Below, in pieces: positions 24,376 through 38,400 of a DNA stretch of 64,000 bases. The DNA comes from Colias croceus (lineage: Eukaryota; Arthropoda; Insecta; Lepidoptera; Pieridae). The position numbers and the translations under genes were made by a program. Position 1 is the first letter of the stretch. Each line of letters begins with the position of its first letter. The stretch is from contig NC_059562.1 in the NCBI RefSeq assembly GCF_905220415.1, forward strand, positions 7,083,501 to 7,147,500, read 5' to 3'. The notes beneath the pieces were generated by a model, which was not told the origin of the DNA, did not search any database, and saw nothing but the letters and a program-made list of their open reading frames with translations.

Positions 24376-25315
24376 TAAGCTATAGTTTATACTTATAGTA
24401 GCACAAAATTTGCAAACGCGCATAAATGCGTTTTGGTGTAAGAAATGAACTTTCACATATAGATTGAATTGAATAATAATTGAATGTTTTCATTTGTATT
24501 GCATAGTTTTTTATCAAAATATGATCATTGTTCCAATAAACTTTTATGATTCACAAGCGAGGTACTTACATTGTAATAACTAACTAATTAAACAGAGGTG
24601 TGGCAACCCTACCAACAGGGACAGTGTCCTGCGGGTTATCAGCCGCAACCTTGTTTATAGGCCACTCTCCTTGATCTCAACGTCGTTGGAAGTCTATTAT
24701 AGTATTTATTTCATAATTCAATTATAGTATTTTTCACCAAGTTTTATTGGAAGTAGTCTAGTCAGAAAGTATGTATTAAACGTGTTAGTTGACAAAGTTC
24801 CAAAAAATATGATCGATGGCTTATTTGGAATGGCGTTTAGGAAAATGTATCTCGATATTATAGCACAAAAAAGTGTAATAGATTACAGTAGTATGTGATA
24901 CTTTAGTAATTGCTCATATTAATGTAATCTCATTACATTTAACTAATTAGGAGTTACCTTATAACTACTTATCCGATTAAATGTAAGTAACCTTTTTGCT
25001 TTATATTATAAAGTTGGTAAACCACAGCACCTATTGGAATGAAAAAAGTTGAAAGACATGATAAAGGTGGTAAAAGTAGGCTACATTATTAAAAAAAAAA
25101 AAAACATACCGTTTGCCCGTGACTTCTTCCACAAGTAAAACCATGGGGTGTAACTAGTACATAATTAAATAGGTCAATGTGCATCTTATATTTCACATAC
25201 GTAATCCCATGAATTTATCAAGCAATAGGGGGAAAATTCCCGTGGTGAATAATAGAATGATAAGCACGTTTTGAATGATTCAATTTATGAAATCTATATC
25301 ACTTTTATATCATTA
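24376..25315. other. intronic/intergenic, nothing recognised
   Basis: AT-rich with no credible frame or repeat. Confidence 0.4.
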
Positions 25316-25466
25316 CTAGCGGTCCGCCCCGGCTTCGCCCGTGGTACATGTTTACGTTTTCTCTACATAAGAACCATCCTCGTACTTCAAGGAATATATT
25401 AAAAAAAGAATTATCGAAATCGGTTCAGCCGTTCTCGAGTTATGCGCATTTTTATATATAAGAAGA
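25316..25466 (-). mobile_element. Helitron-like element, third family
   Basis: CTAGCGGTCCGCCCCGGCTT end, TACTTCAAGGAATAT core and TATATATAAGAAGA (5' TC on the other strand). Same family at 37066, 40737 and 43748. Confidence 0.75.
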
Positions 25467-26244
25467 TATATGTATATTGTCATGTAATTAATTTAGTGCC
25501 AAAGCTTGCTATACTATGAGACAGAATTTACTATAGAATAATACCTATAGATATAGACCAAATAACTACCTACCTTTGGGTTTAAAACCTACGTAGTGTA
25601 TTCGTCGCATTAGCAATAGCGATCATTTCTCATAAGTTTTACAATACATTTTACACTCGAGTTTCTAGAACTGTTGAGTTTTCTTGAAAATTAATTTCTT
25701 GTAATTGTAGTATCTTTCTCATTAGTTGCCATTCAGGGTTGTGGATTAAAACGGCCCTTGTTACAGTATTATGTTAATTAAATTTAAATAGGCATAATTA
25801 TTTTTTAAATGTAAAATAATTCCTCGTAGGGTATAATCGTATAATCCTACATTTTAAATACTTTTCCTTTATTTTTAAAGTGAAACTTTTATTACAGCGT
25901 CTCAAACTTTTTGATCTGTGTAGACTGTAGCGCATGTCGCGTGACGCACGATATAAATACGATAATTTTTAGTTAAATGTCTATAGTGTGAAAAAAAGTT
26001 TCACTTTTACCGTGGTTTCATAAAACCACACAACATTTTTTTTGTTGCACACAGAAAGTATTTTTTTGTAAAATTAAATATGATAGGTTTAGGTTCTGAC
26101 TTCGTCCGTGTGAATGTTGTCGTCATAGACTAAGATGAAAAGACTTCTCTTGTGAAATTTTAGCTTCGTCCTAGTTATAAATGAAGCAGTTATATTTTAG
26201 ATTTAAGTATCTACTATAGTAAGGTATTCTATAAAATAATCAAC

Positions 26245-26435
26245 AAAAAAAATGTGTGCGTGTACTAGAGTACACACGTAAGAAGTGAAACAGGGATAAG
26301 AAAAAGTTGGCGCGTAACGCAAAAATGTCACGCCTACGGCGTAACGCAAAAATGTCACGCCTACAGCGTAACGCAAAAATGTTACACTAAATTTTTGTCC
26401 AACCCCGATAAAGAAGTTTCACTTCAAAAATTGTT
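26245..26435 (+). mobile_element. MITE-like repeat with internal tandem
   Basis: GTGTGCGTGTACTAGAGTAC palindrome and AAGAAGTGAAAC, then three ~28-bp copies of CGTAACGCAAAAATGTCACG, ending CAACCCCGATAAAGAAGTTT. Confidence 0.65.
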
Positions 26436-26604
26436 TTAATCCGAAAATTATTGTTCTATTCTCTTCTATAATTGTCCAATATGTTGCAATTTGAATGTTT
26501 TACGAATAACTTTTATTTAATTTAATCATTGATCCTTTTTTGCAGGTAGCAACTATTTTTATTCGTTATAAAATTATTTTAGAGGAAGAATGAGAGCTAT
26601 TTCT

Positions 26605-26815
26605 TTTTTTTTTTGAAGTGATCGGGGTTGGAAAAAAATTAAGTGTAACGTTTTTTCGTTACGCGTGACATTTTTCCGTTACGCGCCATCTTTTTCTTAT
26701 CCCAACCACGCGTGATACGACGTATTTCTGTAAAGTTGCATATAGTAAATTATTTTTTGAAAAATAAGGTCATAAAGAAGTTTCACTTCTTACGTGAGTT
26801 CACTAGTATATATGC
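26605..26815 (-). mobile_element. inverted copy of the 26245 repeat
   Basis: GAAGTGATCGGGGTTGG through TTCGTTACGCG to AAGTTTCACTTCTTACGTG. Same family as 49378-49585. Confidence 0.65.
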
Positions 26816-27016
26816 ACATATTTTTTAATAAATCGAAATTTATCTGTATGTTTGAAAATATCCTTTTTTTCGAAGCTGGTTATATGGTATTTTGTACATC
26901 AGTTTTGTATTGACCTTGCCTACGATTTCGCAATGAATAATTTAGTTTCGTCATACGCTATCAAGAGCTGATTCAGTATGCAAATGTGTTTGAGAGAGAT
27001 TTCGAGATTCATTCAT

Positions 27017-27175
27017 AAAAAAAAACGACGTGTGGCACTCGGGGACTGCCGCGGTAAAGCTATAATTGCATGCTATGCCTTCAAGCCACACCCGTCGGAG
27101 TGGGGAGCGTGAGGTTTTGTCTTTACGGAATTTCTCGATTCGGTCCCCTCGCTCAAAGCGGCCCGCAATAGAAGC
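27017..27175 (-). mobile_element. SINE-like repeat with A-tail
   Basis: A-run then CGACGTGTGGCACTCGGGGA...CCCGCAATAGAAGCTTAAT. It is related to the copies at 38030 and 57912. Confidence 0.6.
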
Positions 27176-28084
27176 TTAATAAAATAATATCTTATATATC
27201 TAAATAGCCAAAGATTTTTAAAAAGGAAGAAATGTATTAAACTTTTCTTTTACGCGCGCTGTTGATAATTTTTCATAGATATTGGGATAAATTCACTCTA
27301 GTGTCGAATAATGGAGGAAATACTACAGAAAGTGATAATCGCAGTTAATAGGTTAGGAATCTTTTGTAAAAACAATTAATATGCTAATATGCTTTTATTA
27401 ACACCTACAATAAGGTAGTAGGTACCTACTTAGTAAATTTTAAACAGGAAAGATTTTTTTTAACAAATAAGTTTTTGAAAATTCTTCTACCAGCCAATAG
27501 TTTCATTATTCCATAGTTCTTTATTATTTATTTATGTTTTTGTACGGGAAGAAGCTCTAAAAAAAAATGGCTTGCGCGTTAAAAGTTAAAACTGCCCTTC
27601 TCTAGATCGACCTACCTATATCAATTAAGTAGTAGCCTAGTTCTTCTAGAATCTAGTGCAATTAAAACTTCAGCAGAATTAATATATCCAGGAGAATACC
27701 TTACATTTTCCTGTTCTCTGGCTACGTATGAAGCTAATAATATCGATGCGTCACAGATGTGGCTAGAGTGGACAAATACTGTACTTATCGGTAACTGTTT
27801 ATTTACAAACGGGTTCAATTGATATTGATGCACGTCAGTTATGACTTCTGTACTGTACCATCTTATTTTTAATCTTGTCACTAGCCTTTCCCCGCGATTC
27901 CTCTCATATATCAAGTTTTGTTTTCTCAATACATAATATAATTAGCCTTTATTCTTTTCCAAGGTCTATTCTATTACTGAAAATAGAACCATTGATTTGG
28001 ACGAAAAAGTTGAATATATTGATGGATACGGTATATTTTCGATTTAGTAATGATAGAAGATTTGATTATCATGGCCTTAACCCT

Positions 28085-28305
28085 TGTAGTGTATGTCCTT
28101 CCCTATTATCGGCTCTTAGACGCACACGTCCTCTCACTCCGACCGCCTGCAGCCAACTGAGCTGTGTGAGCGGTGTCACCGTTGCATGTGCGCAAGAGAT
28201 GACATAATACTTCCCTCTCTTTCACTCACATACACTACAACCCTCATAGGAGGCCCTGTACCTGCAGTAGGGACTCATTGCATGGGCTGATGATGATGGT
28301 GGGAA
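28085..28305 (+). mobile_element. LINE 3' end
   Basis: CATGGGCTGATGATGATG near 28278-28295 is the same kind of 3' end as 1418-1560, in the other orientation. The preceding GC-richer ~200 bases may belong to its 3' UTR. Confidence 0.5.
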
Positions 28306-28891
28306 GATTTGGTATACTGATAGTTTTCTAATGTATTTATCTAGTGTCTCGTATGCCATATATCAAATTCTTGTGAGTCATTATTGCCGGAAATAAATCT
28401 AAAATGATATGCCACTATATAACGATGATAAGTCGATTATAAACTTATTAGGAAATAGCATTTCCGTTTCCTCGTCTCCTTTATTATCACTTAGGTAGTT
28501 TATGAAATTTACTGTTACATGCTTGTTATATGATTTCTCAGTTTAATTAGATTGTTACGCGATAACAACTAAACACGAACTTAAATGTTCTGTAAATGTA
28601 TTTGTATTTGTATCTTAATATTAATGTTGGCAAAGATTACCTATTTTAGGGAAAAATTGCACTAAGGTTGAAATTTTACATTACAAAAGTGTCTGTGCCG
28701 TATTCTACAAAAGATTACTTTTTACCCTCACCTTTTGATTAAAGCATATCTTTTATCTAAGTATATGGGCCATACAGGGTCAACAATGAATAGGTATGTT
28801 TTATCGTTCTACATGCAGTAGAACGCCAGTAAGAGTCAATAGATTAAAGAAAAATGTTAACAACATAATATAAGCCTCATTTATAGTGTAA

Positions 28892-29080
28892 CTAGCTGTG
28901 CCCCGCGGTTTACTCGCATTGCTCCGCTTTATAGGTCTTTTAGTGCGATGATATTAGCTTAATGCTCCCTCAATAAATGGACTAACTATCTAACAGTGAA
29001 ATTGCACCAATGGTTCCTGAGATAAGATAAATAAGCATAAAAATAAACTCATCAGCTTTTATAATATTAGTACATATAGA
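28892..29080 (-). mobile_element. Helitron (Lep1-like)
   Basis: CTAGCTGTGCCCCGCGGTTT to TATAATATTAGTACATATAG. Confidence 0.75.
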
Positions 29081-29109
29081 TTATCGACAATCTGTTCTAA
29101 TAGGCGTAT

Positions 29110-29252
29110 GCCGTATAGCCTATAGCCTTCCTCGATAAATGGGCTATCTAACACCGAGAGAATTTTTCAAATCGGACCATCCTAAGATTCCTGAGATTAG
29201 CGCGTTCAAACAAACAAAAATAAACTCTTCAGCTTTATAATATTAGTATAGA
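29110..29252 (-). mobile_element. Helitron 5' part (Lep1-like)
   Basis: CGATAAATGGGCTATCTAAC to TATAATATTAGTATAGAT. Lies ~70 bases before the DSTYK exon 1 acceptor; flanked by near-copies of CTGTTCTAATAGG. Confidence 0.75.
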
Positions 29253-29342
29253 TTATCGACAAATCGACAAGCTGTTCTAATAGGTAGTGATTGTGAGTAT
29301 ATTGTATGTAAATGGTTTCAGCACAAAGTCGTATGGGCACGG

Positions 29343-29451
29343 ATGGCGGGTGGCGGCTGGCGGCGGTCCGCGGGGCGCGTGCGCACCCTGCGCGTGCTGC
29401 TGCGCGACACCACGCGTGCGCTGCAAGATGTGCAGGATATACTGCCTTGCG
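29343..29451 (+). CDS. DSTYK: DSTYK coding exon 1
   Basis: Residues 1-36, ending in phase 1 at donor GTTAGT. The reading frame RTLRVLLRDTTRALQDVQ matches the basic, helical N-terminal segment of vertebrate DSTYK. The exon probably begins at the TTTCAG acceptor ending at 29321, with seven non-ATG codons before the start. An out-of-frame ATG at 29333 precedes the chosen ATG. The start could therefore lie in an upstream exon. Confidence 0.8.
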
Positions 29452-32400
29452 GTTAGTTGTGACTTGTGTTACTGTTGTTTTTGTTTTAAAGGCTACTACT
29501 CCTCTTATAACTAGGGTAGATAGATACTAATACCTACGCACTTTACGTCAGTACAATGGAAGTGGGAATAATGTGAAATTAGATGCTTAATTATTGAGTT
29601 TAAACTTCAGCAACTAACATTTTTAAGGAAATTGACGAACAGCTTTTTGATACAACCTATAATTGATACATCTGGGAAGTATAACTTGAAACAGTTCACA
29701 ATGACTTGAATAAATTATAGTCTACATCATGAATGGGAAGGAATATTAATTGAAATACTAATGTTATCTTGTTGTGAATCAGAATTAGTATAGTCTATAT
29801 TTTGGGATATACCACTAAGCTTAATAATAAGGATGAATTTTCATGTGGATCCTATTACAACTTAAATTGGCAAAGAAAATGCGAACCTGGTATCAGATCC
29901 GTGACAGTCCCCTGGGAAATATCCGGGCTGATACCTGATAGTAATGATCATATAATATCCTCTGAAATACATTAGCTGTCCGGTCTCTTATGCTTTCTTT
30001 GATAAGTTCAGGTTGGGTAAAGGACACTTGATATTTTATAACGTCCTTCAAGGAATAATAAAGCACGGTTTGAATCTTTTTTATACGTAAATACTAGCTT
30101 ACCGCCCGCGGCTTCGCCCGCTTTCTCTAAAACGATTTGAGATTTAAACTATCCTATCTCTCAAGTTGGATCGAACTGCACATGGTGTGCGAATTTTATT
30201 ATAATCGGTTAAGTGGTTTAGGAGTCCATTGAGGACAAACATTGTGACACGAGATTTATATATATTAAGATTGTATCATTATTGTGTCACTAACTGCGCC
30301 CCGCGGTTTCACCCGCGAGGCTCCGATGCTGTTGGTTTTAGAGTGATGATATTATATAGCCTATAATAGCCTTCCTCGATAAATATCGAACACCGAAATA
30401 GTTTTTCAAATCGGTCCAGTAATTCCCGAGATTAGCATGTTCAAACAAACAAACTCTTCAGCTTTATAATATTACTATGTAAATTATTGTATGTTTAATT
30501 TTTTCATGGAGGTAATTTCTGAACGTTAATATCTGCTCAGCTAAAAAAAATATTTGCTCGACGTTTAAATGCATGCATGAGCTTTACAAATAGGTTTAGT
30601 TTGGCTTCGGGATATCCCGTTTCTTCAACTGGTATATACAGCGCTAATATACATTATATAGTAACATATTTTATTAAAAATTGACGACAGCTACAGCGTA
30701 AAATTGATTCTTGAGCACACTATATTCTTACCATAGTGTTCGACTTTAATAGATGGAATTCCACTCTTACCTATAATTTTATTAATTTAAAAGGGTTTCT
30801 TGCCAGCTTTTCTCTGTAGAAACGGCTTTCTGAACCGAAATGCTATTTTGACGATTTGAAAGCACTTCGAAACGAAGTCTAGTTGATTTTATACATACTG
30901 TTATAAATAAAACGTTTTAATATAGATGCGGAGGTATCCGAAACAGTGGAAAAGCTCGGAGTACAATCCTCCCGGCCAACCGCTCTAGTGATCCTGGGAA
31001 CTAGCCAACGGGCCAGGGCTCGCCTGCTGCACTGCGTCCTGGGGAGGAGACTGCTCCCGGAAAACTTGCCTAGAGGGTGTCGATGGGTATGTAGGTTTTA
31101 GTTTGGAGGCAATTTTTTATTTAAACAAAGAATTATGAAGGTTCTGGAATATTATTTAACCGACTTCAAATGAAAAGGAGGAGGTTCTCGACTCGTCTTG
31201 ACATTCGACACACGTGGTGACACACGACACACGTGACATTCGACACACGTGGCATTCGACACTCGTGACATTCGACACACGTGACATTTGACACGTGACA
31301 TTGGACACGTGAAATTCGAATCACGTGACAATCGACACACGTGACATTCGACACACGTGAAATTCGACACACGTGACATTCGACACGTGACATTCGAATC
31401 ACGTGACATTTGAATCACGTGATATTTGACACACGTGACATTCGAATCACGTGACATTTGAAACACGTGACATTTGAATCACGTGACATTCGAATCACGT
31501 GACATTCAACACGTGATATTCAACACACGTAACAATCGAATCACGTGACATTCGAATCACGTGACATTCAACGCACGTGATATTCGAATAACGTGACAAT
31601 CGACACACGTGACATTTGACACACGTGAAATTCGACACACGTAACATTCGACACGTGAAATTTGAATCACGTGACATTCGACACACGTGACATTCGAATC
31701 ACTTGACATTCAAAACACGTGATATTCGAATAACGTGACAATCGACACACGTGACATTCGACACGTGACATTTGAATCACGTGACATTCGACACGTGACA
31801 TTTGACACGTGACATTCGAATCACGTGACAATGTAATCACGTCTTATTCGACACGTGAAGTTCGAATCACGTGACAATCGACACGTGATATTCGAATAAC
31901 GTGACAATCGACACACGTGACATTCGACACGTGACATTTGAATCACGTGACATTTGAAACACGTGACATTCGAATCACGCGACATTCGAATCACGTGACA
32001 TTTGAAACACGTGACATTCGAATCACGTGACATTCCAATCACGTGACAATGTAATCACGTGTTATTCGACGCGTGAAGTTCGAATCACGTGACAATCGAC
32101 ACGTGACATTCGAATCACGTGACATTTGACACGTAACATTCGACACGTGAAATTTGAATCACGTGACATTCGAATCACGTGACATTCAACATACGTAACA
32201 TTTGAATCACGTGACATTCGACACGTGACATTTGACACGTGACATTCGAATCACGTGAAAATGTAATCACGTGACATTCGACACGTGACATTTGACACGT
32301 GACATTCGAATCACGTGACAATGTAATCACGTGTTATTCGACACGTGAAGTTCGAATCACGTGACAATCGACACGTGACATTCGAATCACGTGACATTTG

Positions 32401-35400
32401 ACACGTAACATTCGACACCTGAAATTTGAATTACGTGACATTCGAATCACGTGACATTCTACACGTGACATTTGACACGTGACATTCGAATCACGTGACA
32501 TTCGAATCACGTGACAATGTAATCAGTGTTATTCGACACGTGAAATTTGACACACGTGACATTCGAATCACGTGACAATGTAATCACGTGTTATTCGACA
32601 CGTGAAGTTCGAATCACGTGACAATCGACACGTGACATTCGAATCACGTGACATTCAACATACGTGACATTCAACATACGTGACATTTGACACGTGACAT
32701 TCGAATCACGTGACAATGTAATCACGTGTTATTCGACACGAGAAGTTCGAATCACGTGACAATCGACACACGTGACATTCGAATCACGTGGCATTCGAAT
32801 CACGTGACATTCGACAAGTGAAATTCGACACACGTGAAATTCGACACACGTGAAATTTGACACACGTGACATTCGACACACGTGACATTCGACACGTGAC
32901 ATTTGAATCACATGACATTCGAATCACGTGACATTCAACATATGTAACATTTGAATCACGTGACATTTGAAACACGTGACATTCGAATCACGTTACATTC
33001 AACATACGTAACATTTGAATCACGTGACACTCGACACGTGATATTCGACACATGTGACATTTGACACGTGACATTCGACACTTGACATTTGAATCACGTG
33101 ACATTGAACATACGTTACATTTGAATCACGTGACATTCGACACGTGACATTTGAAACGTGATATTCGAATCACGTGACAATGTAATCACGTGTTATTCGA
33201 CACGTGAAGTTCGAATCACGTGACATTCGACACGTGAAAGGGGTTTGAAACTTTTTGTATGGACGCTGGCATATCGACCCGCCGCCATTTTGATTTTTTT
33301 TTCAAAATCGCGGCGCACGATTAAAGTGGTATGTATGGATAGAGGACACATAGACGAACAAAAAATGTCTCATAACATAGTACCCTAAAGCGTCACATTA
33401 CCGAGATATTTGGAGGAAAATATTCACTTATGAGTACGACAAACACTAAAATAGACTTATTACGTGTCTATATGCATAATATTATCTAAAAATAATCACT
33501 CCAAGGTAGATTATTATTATTACAGGAAGAAAGTAGGTATTCATTACATTACTTACATTTTTATGTAATGTATTTATGTTTTTATGTAATGAATCTACCT
33601 ACTTTCTTCCAATAAACTGTTATTTACCTCCAAATATCTCGGTAATGTGACGCTGTAGGGTACTATGTTATTAGACATTTTTTGTTTGTCTATGTATCCT
33701 CTATCCATATATACCACTTAAATCGTGCGCCGCGATTTCGAAAAAAAATCAAAATGGCGGCGGGTTTGATATGCCAGAAAGTTTCAATGCCCTTCGACAC
33801 ATGTGAAATTTGACACGTGACATTCGACACGTGACATTTGAATCACGTGACATTCGACACGTGAAATTCGACACATGTGACATTTGACACGTGACATTCG
33901 ACACGTGACATTTGAATCACGTGACAATCGGCACACGTGATATTCGACACGTGACATTCGACAATTGAAATGCGAATCACGTGACAATCGGCACACGTGA
34001 CATTCGACACGTGACATTTGAATCACGTGACATTCGAATCACGTGACAATCGACACGTGAAATTCGACACACGTAACATTCGATACGCGTGACATTTGAA
34101 TCACGTGACATTCGAATCACGTGACATTCGACACACGTGAAATTAGACACACGTGACATTCGACACACGTGAAATTCGACACACGTGAAATTCGACACGT
34201 GACATTCGACACACGTGACATTCGACAAACGGGACATTTGACACACGTGACATTTGATTCACGTGATATTCGACACACGTGACATTCGAATCACGTGACA
34301 TTCGAATCATGTTAATTTTTTTTACTATTTGCAGTTACGTATTCAATACGGTTCCAGTACGCAAGTGCATCTAACCCTCGGTACTTCGGAATTCGAGCTG
34401 GTGGAAGACCTGGAGTGTAATCGGGAGCCATGGGATACCTTGCCTCTTCAGGTATTTGTATATTATCATTAAAGTGAACAAAAAAGAAATCTACTGTCTA
34501 ATTAAAGGTGTTTTTCTTTTGCTTTTACTAGAAATATCAATTTTATTATGACAACAAGCTATATGTATAGTTTCGAGGACTATTGTAAATTCTGTGTATA
34601 CCTTTTATTGAATGATAAGTACATAATATTAATTAATTAATAATGTTCATTTTATTAATGTCAAATGTATTTTTTGTTGATGTGCCAAATTAAAATAAAT
34701 AAATTAATACATTTATTATCTCAATGATTGTTGCCGTTGGTTATAATATTATGGTTTCATACAGACAGATTCTTTTAATTTGTAATAAAATGAAATTTTA
34801 TAATTAGAATACAATAAAAATCATTTTCCTTCAATTTCACTGTCAACTAAATCCTCTATTACTATGAAAAACTACTAAATATATTTTGACTCAAATGTTT
34901 ATCTTATACACGATTAGAATTATTATCCTGGATTAAAAATTTCAAATTAGAAATGACTAAATAACACATTCAATAACTTGACCAGTAGATAAATACTGGT
35001 AATTAAATTATAATATTTGATACTGGAAATTGTAATCACCATTTTACAAAGTCCTTCATACTTATTTTTACCATATTTGTTCTTCTAGGATCTCCTCCGT
35101 AAAGACAGCAACGACCTAACAACAGTATTAGAAGTGGAACTCAATAATTCCTTCCTAAAAGACGGTCTTCGCATCATCATACCACCAGACATCGATTCAG
35201 ACCCCGGTCTACTCAACTATCAGACTCTTAGAGAAAATTATTCCGATTTCTACCAGAAAAGAGAAGCAATACTTAGAAATTATGCCCCCATATACTTATA
35301 TGCTTTGGATAGATATGGCAATAATATAATATTTAATGAGACAGTTAATAAAATGGCGGTGTCTCGAAGCGATGAAGATTTCTGGACCACTTTCAGTTTA

Positions 35401-38400
35401 TATAATGTTGAAAAGACTGAAAATGATAAAGAGAAAAAAGTGGAAAATACCGAAAGTGTATGGAACGCAGAGTCGTCTGTTTTTAATGCTGAGGTATGTG
35501 TTTGTTATCGCAGATCTTTCGATTGAGTGTACAGATATTGATGATTTTTTTTTTAAAGTTGGTGCTTTCCGTATGGTCCCATTTTATTTTGGTATTTTTA
35601 TATAATTATATATAATTATTTTAATATTGTATTCAGGTAAATGTGCCACAAATTTTGTAGAAGCAAATTGAAATGTTGGTTTTCGCACGATAACAAATAA
35701 TTGTGTAATTTAAATGCAAATTTTATATCATGTTACTTTTCAATTACAGATACAATTTTTTAATAATATTATCTCATTTTTATCGGTATCGGTATTGTGA
35801 GTGTTTATAGTCTACTAGCTTACCGCCCGCGGCTTCGCCCGCTTTGTCTTAAACCTAATAAATTATATTATACTAAAACCAAAACCAAAAAAAAAAATAT
35901 TTCGAAAATTAAACGTTCTGACTCTGACTTCCATGTACATACTGGAGAGCTGTATCTTCATAAAAAAACACCCCCAATATTTCACAAGGGCGGCTAACGT
36001 GAGCATTATTCCCTCCAGAGACCCTGATAAACTTAGTGTGCCACGTTGTAAAACTGCGCTTTACTCTAAAAGTGGGCCTATCATGCTCATAAAAATATTT
36101 AACCGTATTCCTAAATGTATACGAAACCAAACATTTAATGTATATAAAAATAAACTAAAAAAAATGGTTGATCTTAAATTGTTTTTATAGCTTAAAATAA
36201 TTTTTTAACCATAAATGTTAATTATTATAATTGTATGTATAGCCTTTAAATGTAATTATTGTGGAATGATATTTGTCAATTAATTGCAAAGTTTTATTTT
36301 ATTTTTTAATTGCGAAGTGATTAATTTCAATATTGTATTTAATTTAAATTGAGACAGTATTTGCATGCTTTAGACTAAGCAAAACATGATGAACAATCGA
36401 AATATTTTGACATCTCTCTGTACCATGTTTTAAGCAAAAAATAAATATTATTTTAACCTTCCTCTTGAATCACTCTATCTATTAAAAAAAAACCGCATCA
36501 AAATCCGTTGCGTAGTTTTAAAGATTTAAGCATACAAAGGGACATAGGGACAGAGAAAGCGACTTTGTTTTATACTATGTAGTGACACCAGTTTCGATTA
36601 AAAAATATAGTGACATAATTGATTTTTTTTATGACGATTAGGGAAACATTTGACCACGATCTTATCTTGATATAATTGGAATATTGCGTGTTTATACCGC
36701 CACTAAGATCTCTACATTAGTCGTAGTAGTATTTTTAATTATTTTAACCCAATTCTAAAAATATTCTTTACTTCTGTCTCCTATATCTGATAATTAACTC
36801 TTTTCCCATATCGCACATCCAGAATCTCCTAGACTTCCACCAAATAAAGGAGATCGATCCAAACGCGCAACTCTTGTTCGTTCTCTTCTTTGACTCATCT
36901 CTCTCTTATCGAGAAGAGTTAGGAGAAGTTAGCGAGTGCACGGAGTCCGCTAGAGACGGGAGTGAGCTGCCGGAGTCGGATAGAGATCTGTTGAGAGGTG
37001 GTATCAGGTAAGAGATAAGAAGAAATATTATGTATGTCTATCTTCTGGTGACATCTATACTAATACTAGCGGTCCGCCCCGGCTTCGCCCGTGGTACATA
37101 TTTACGTTTTCTCTACATAAGATCCATCCTCGTACTTCAAGGAATATAATAAAAAAAGAATTATCGAAATCGGTTCAGCCGTTCTCGAGTTATGCGCTTA
37201 CCAACACATTTTGCGATTCATTTTTATATATAAGAAGATTATAAAGCTGAAAAGTTTGTTTGTTTGATCGCGCTAATCTCAGGAACTACTGATCCGATTT
37301 GAAAAATTCTTCGGTGTTAGATAGCCCATTTATCGAGGAAGGCTATAGGCTATATATCATCACGCTAAGACCAACAGGAGCAAAGCCACGCGGGTGAAAC
37401 CGCGGAGCGCAGCTAGTAATATATAAAGAATGAAATCGAACATTTATTTATTCAATTAGACTTCTTCTAGAAGCATATTTGAATCGTCTTAACATATTTT
37501 TAACATTTATCGCCGATAATATTGTTAAAAAATGCCCTATTCCTTGTTAAAACTTCTCAAAAATGAGTCAGTAAAACTTAAAATAGGTACAAAACTTGTT
37601 TTTATGTTTTTTGGAAAATTGAAAGTTGATAAAATATGTAATGTTTTATATATTTCAGGCACACGCAAGAAACATCGGCTCAAACGGATGTGCGTGCGCA
37701 GGAAGAGAAGATCGCGTTCATGAACGAGCTGCTCGATCAGTGGGAGTTTATATGTGAGTGGAGTTTTATCAAAAATAGTACAGTATTTTTAGCCTATATC
37801 ACTCTCTTTTCTCTAGTCTAAACTGCCTTCAGAGACAAAAATACATCTTAATAATCGCCCAGTTACGAACAAACAAAAACACTTTTGCTAACTTAAATCA
37901 TACCTAGTATCGTTCAAAATTACTACTCGCTATCAGTTTGTAAAAAAAGAATACATATTATTTTCAAGATAAATATCCAACATTTTATTTCACGTACTAA
38001 CTTGAAATTAAATTTTAAGCTATTGCATAGCTTCTATCGCGGGCCTTGAGTGCGGGGACCGGATCGAGAAATTCCGTAACGAAAAACCCTCACGCTCCCC
38101 ACTCCGACGGGCGGAGGTGTGGCTTGAAGGCATAGCGTGCAATATGCATTTACCGCGGCAGTCCCCGAGTGACACACGTCGTTTTTTTTTTCAAGATAAA
38201 TATCTCATCTTGTTTCACATATTACTATCTTGAAATTACATTTTTATTGTCATTTATAATGAATTTCCAGCGAACCCGCCGCCGAAACATCACGTAAGAT
38301 CAACTTGGCTGATACTAGACGATAGCGACATATTGAAAAACATAGACAAATCGAACACAGAGACTGAGAAACGAAAGAAAGAGCCCGCCAATCGAACTGT

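Larger units (their letters stand above)
19783..29321 (+). other. putative first intron of DSTYK, no coding sequence recognised
   Basis: AT-rich. It holds a tRNA-related SINE (20.5 kb), MITEs (20.8, 26.3 and 26.6 kb), several Helitrons, a hAT element (23.7 kb), a SINE-like repeat (27.0 kb) and a LINE tail (28.1 kb). A - strand frame at 27621-27929 is open but unrecognised. Confidence 0.4.

Noticed and set aside
27621..27929. 102-codon - strand frame, RWYSTEVITDVHQYQ
   Set aside because: Fairly protein-like, but no family is recognised and there is no splice or repeat context; not called as a gene.
31152..34246. Several - strand open frames with Cys/His/Arg/Ser repeats (MSRVSNVTCVECHV-like), resembling a repetitive secreted or zinc-finger protein
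   Set aside because: They are translations of the ~16-bp satellite, whose 48-bp super-period avoids stops. They overlap each other in two frames, and no start or splice context exists.
31190..34312. CRISPR-like look of short palindromic repeats
   Set aside because: There are no unique spacers of constant length; this is tandem satellite in an insect nucleus.
35134..35605. Reading exon 4 as a single-exon gene ending at 35526
   Set aside because: The frame passes the GTATGT donor at 35494; the residues beyond it are intron. Exon 4 joins exon 5 in phase.
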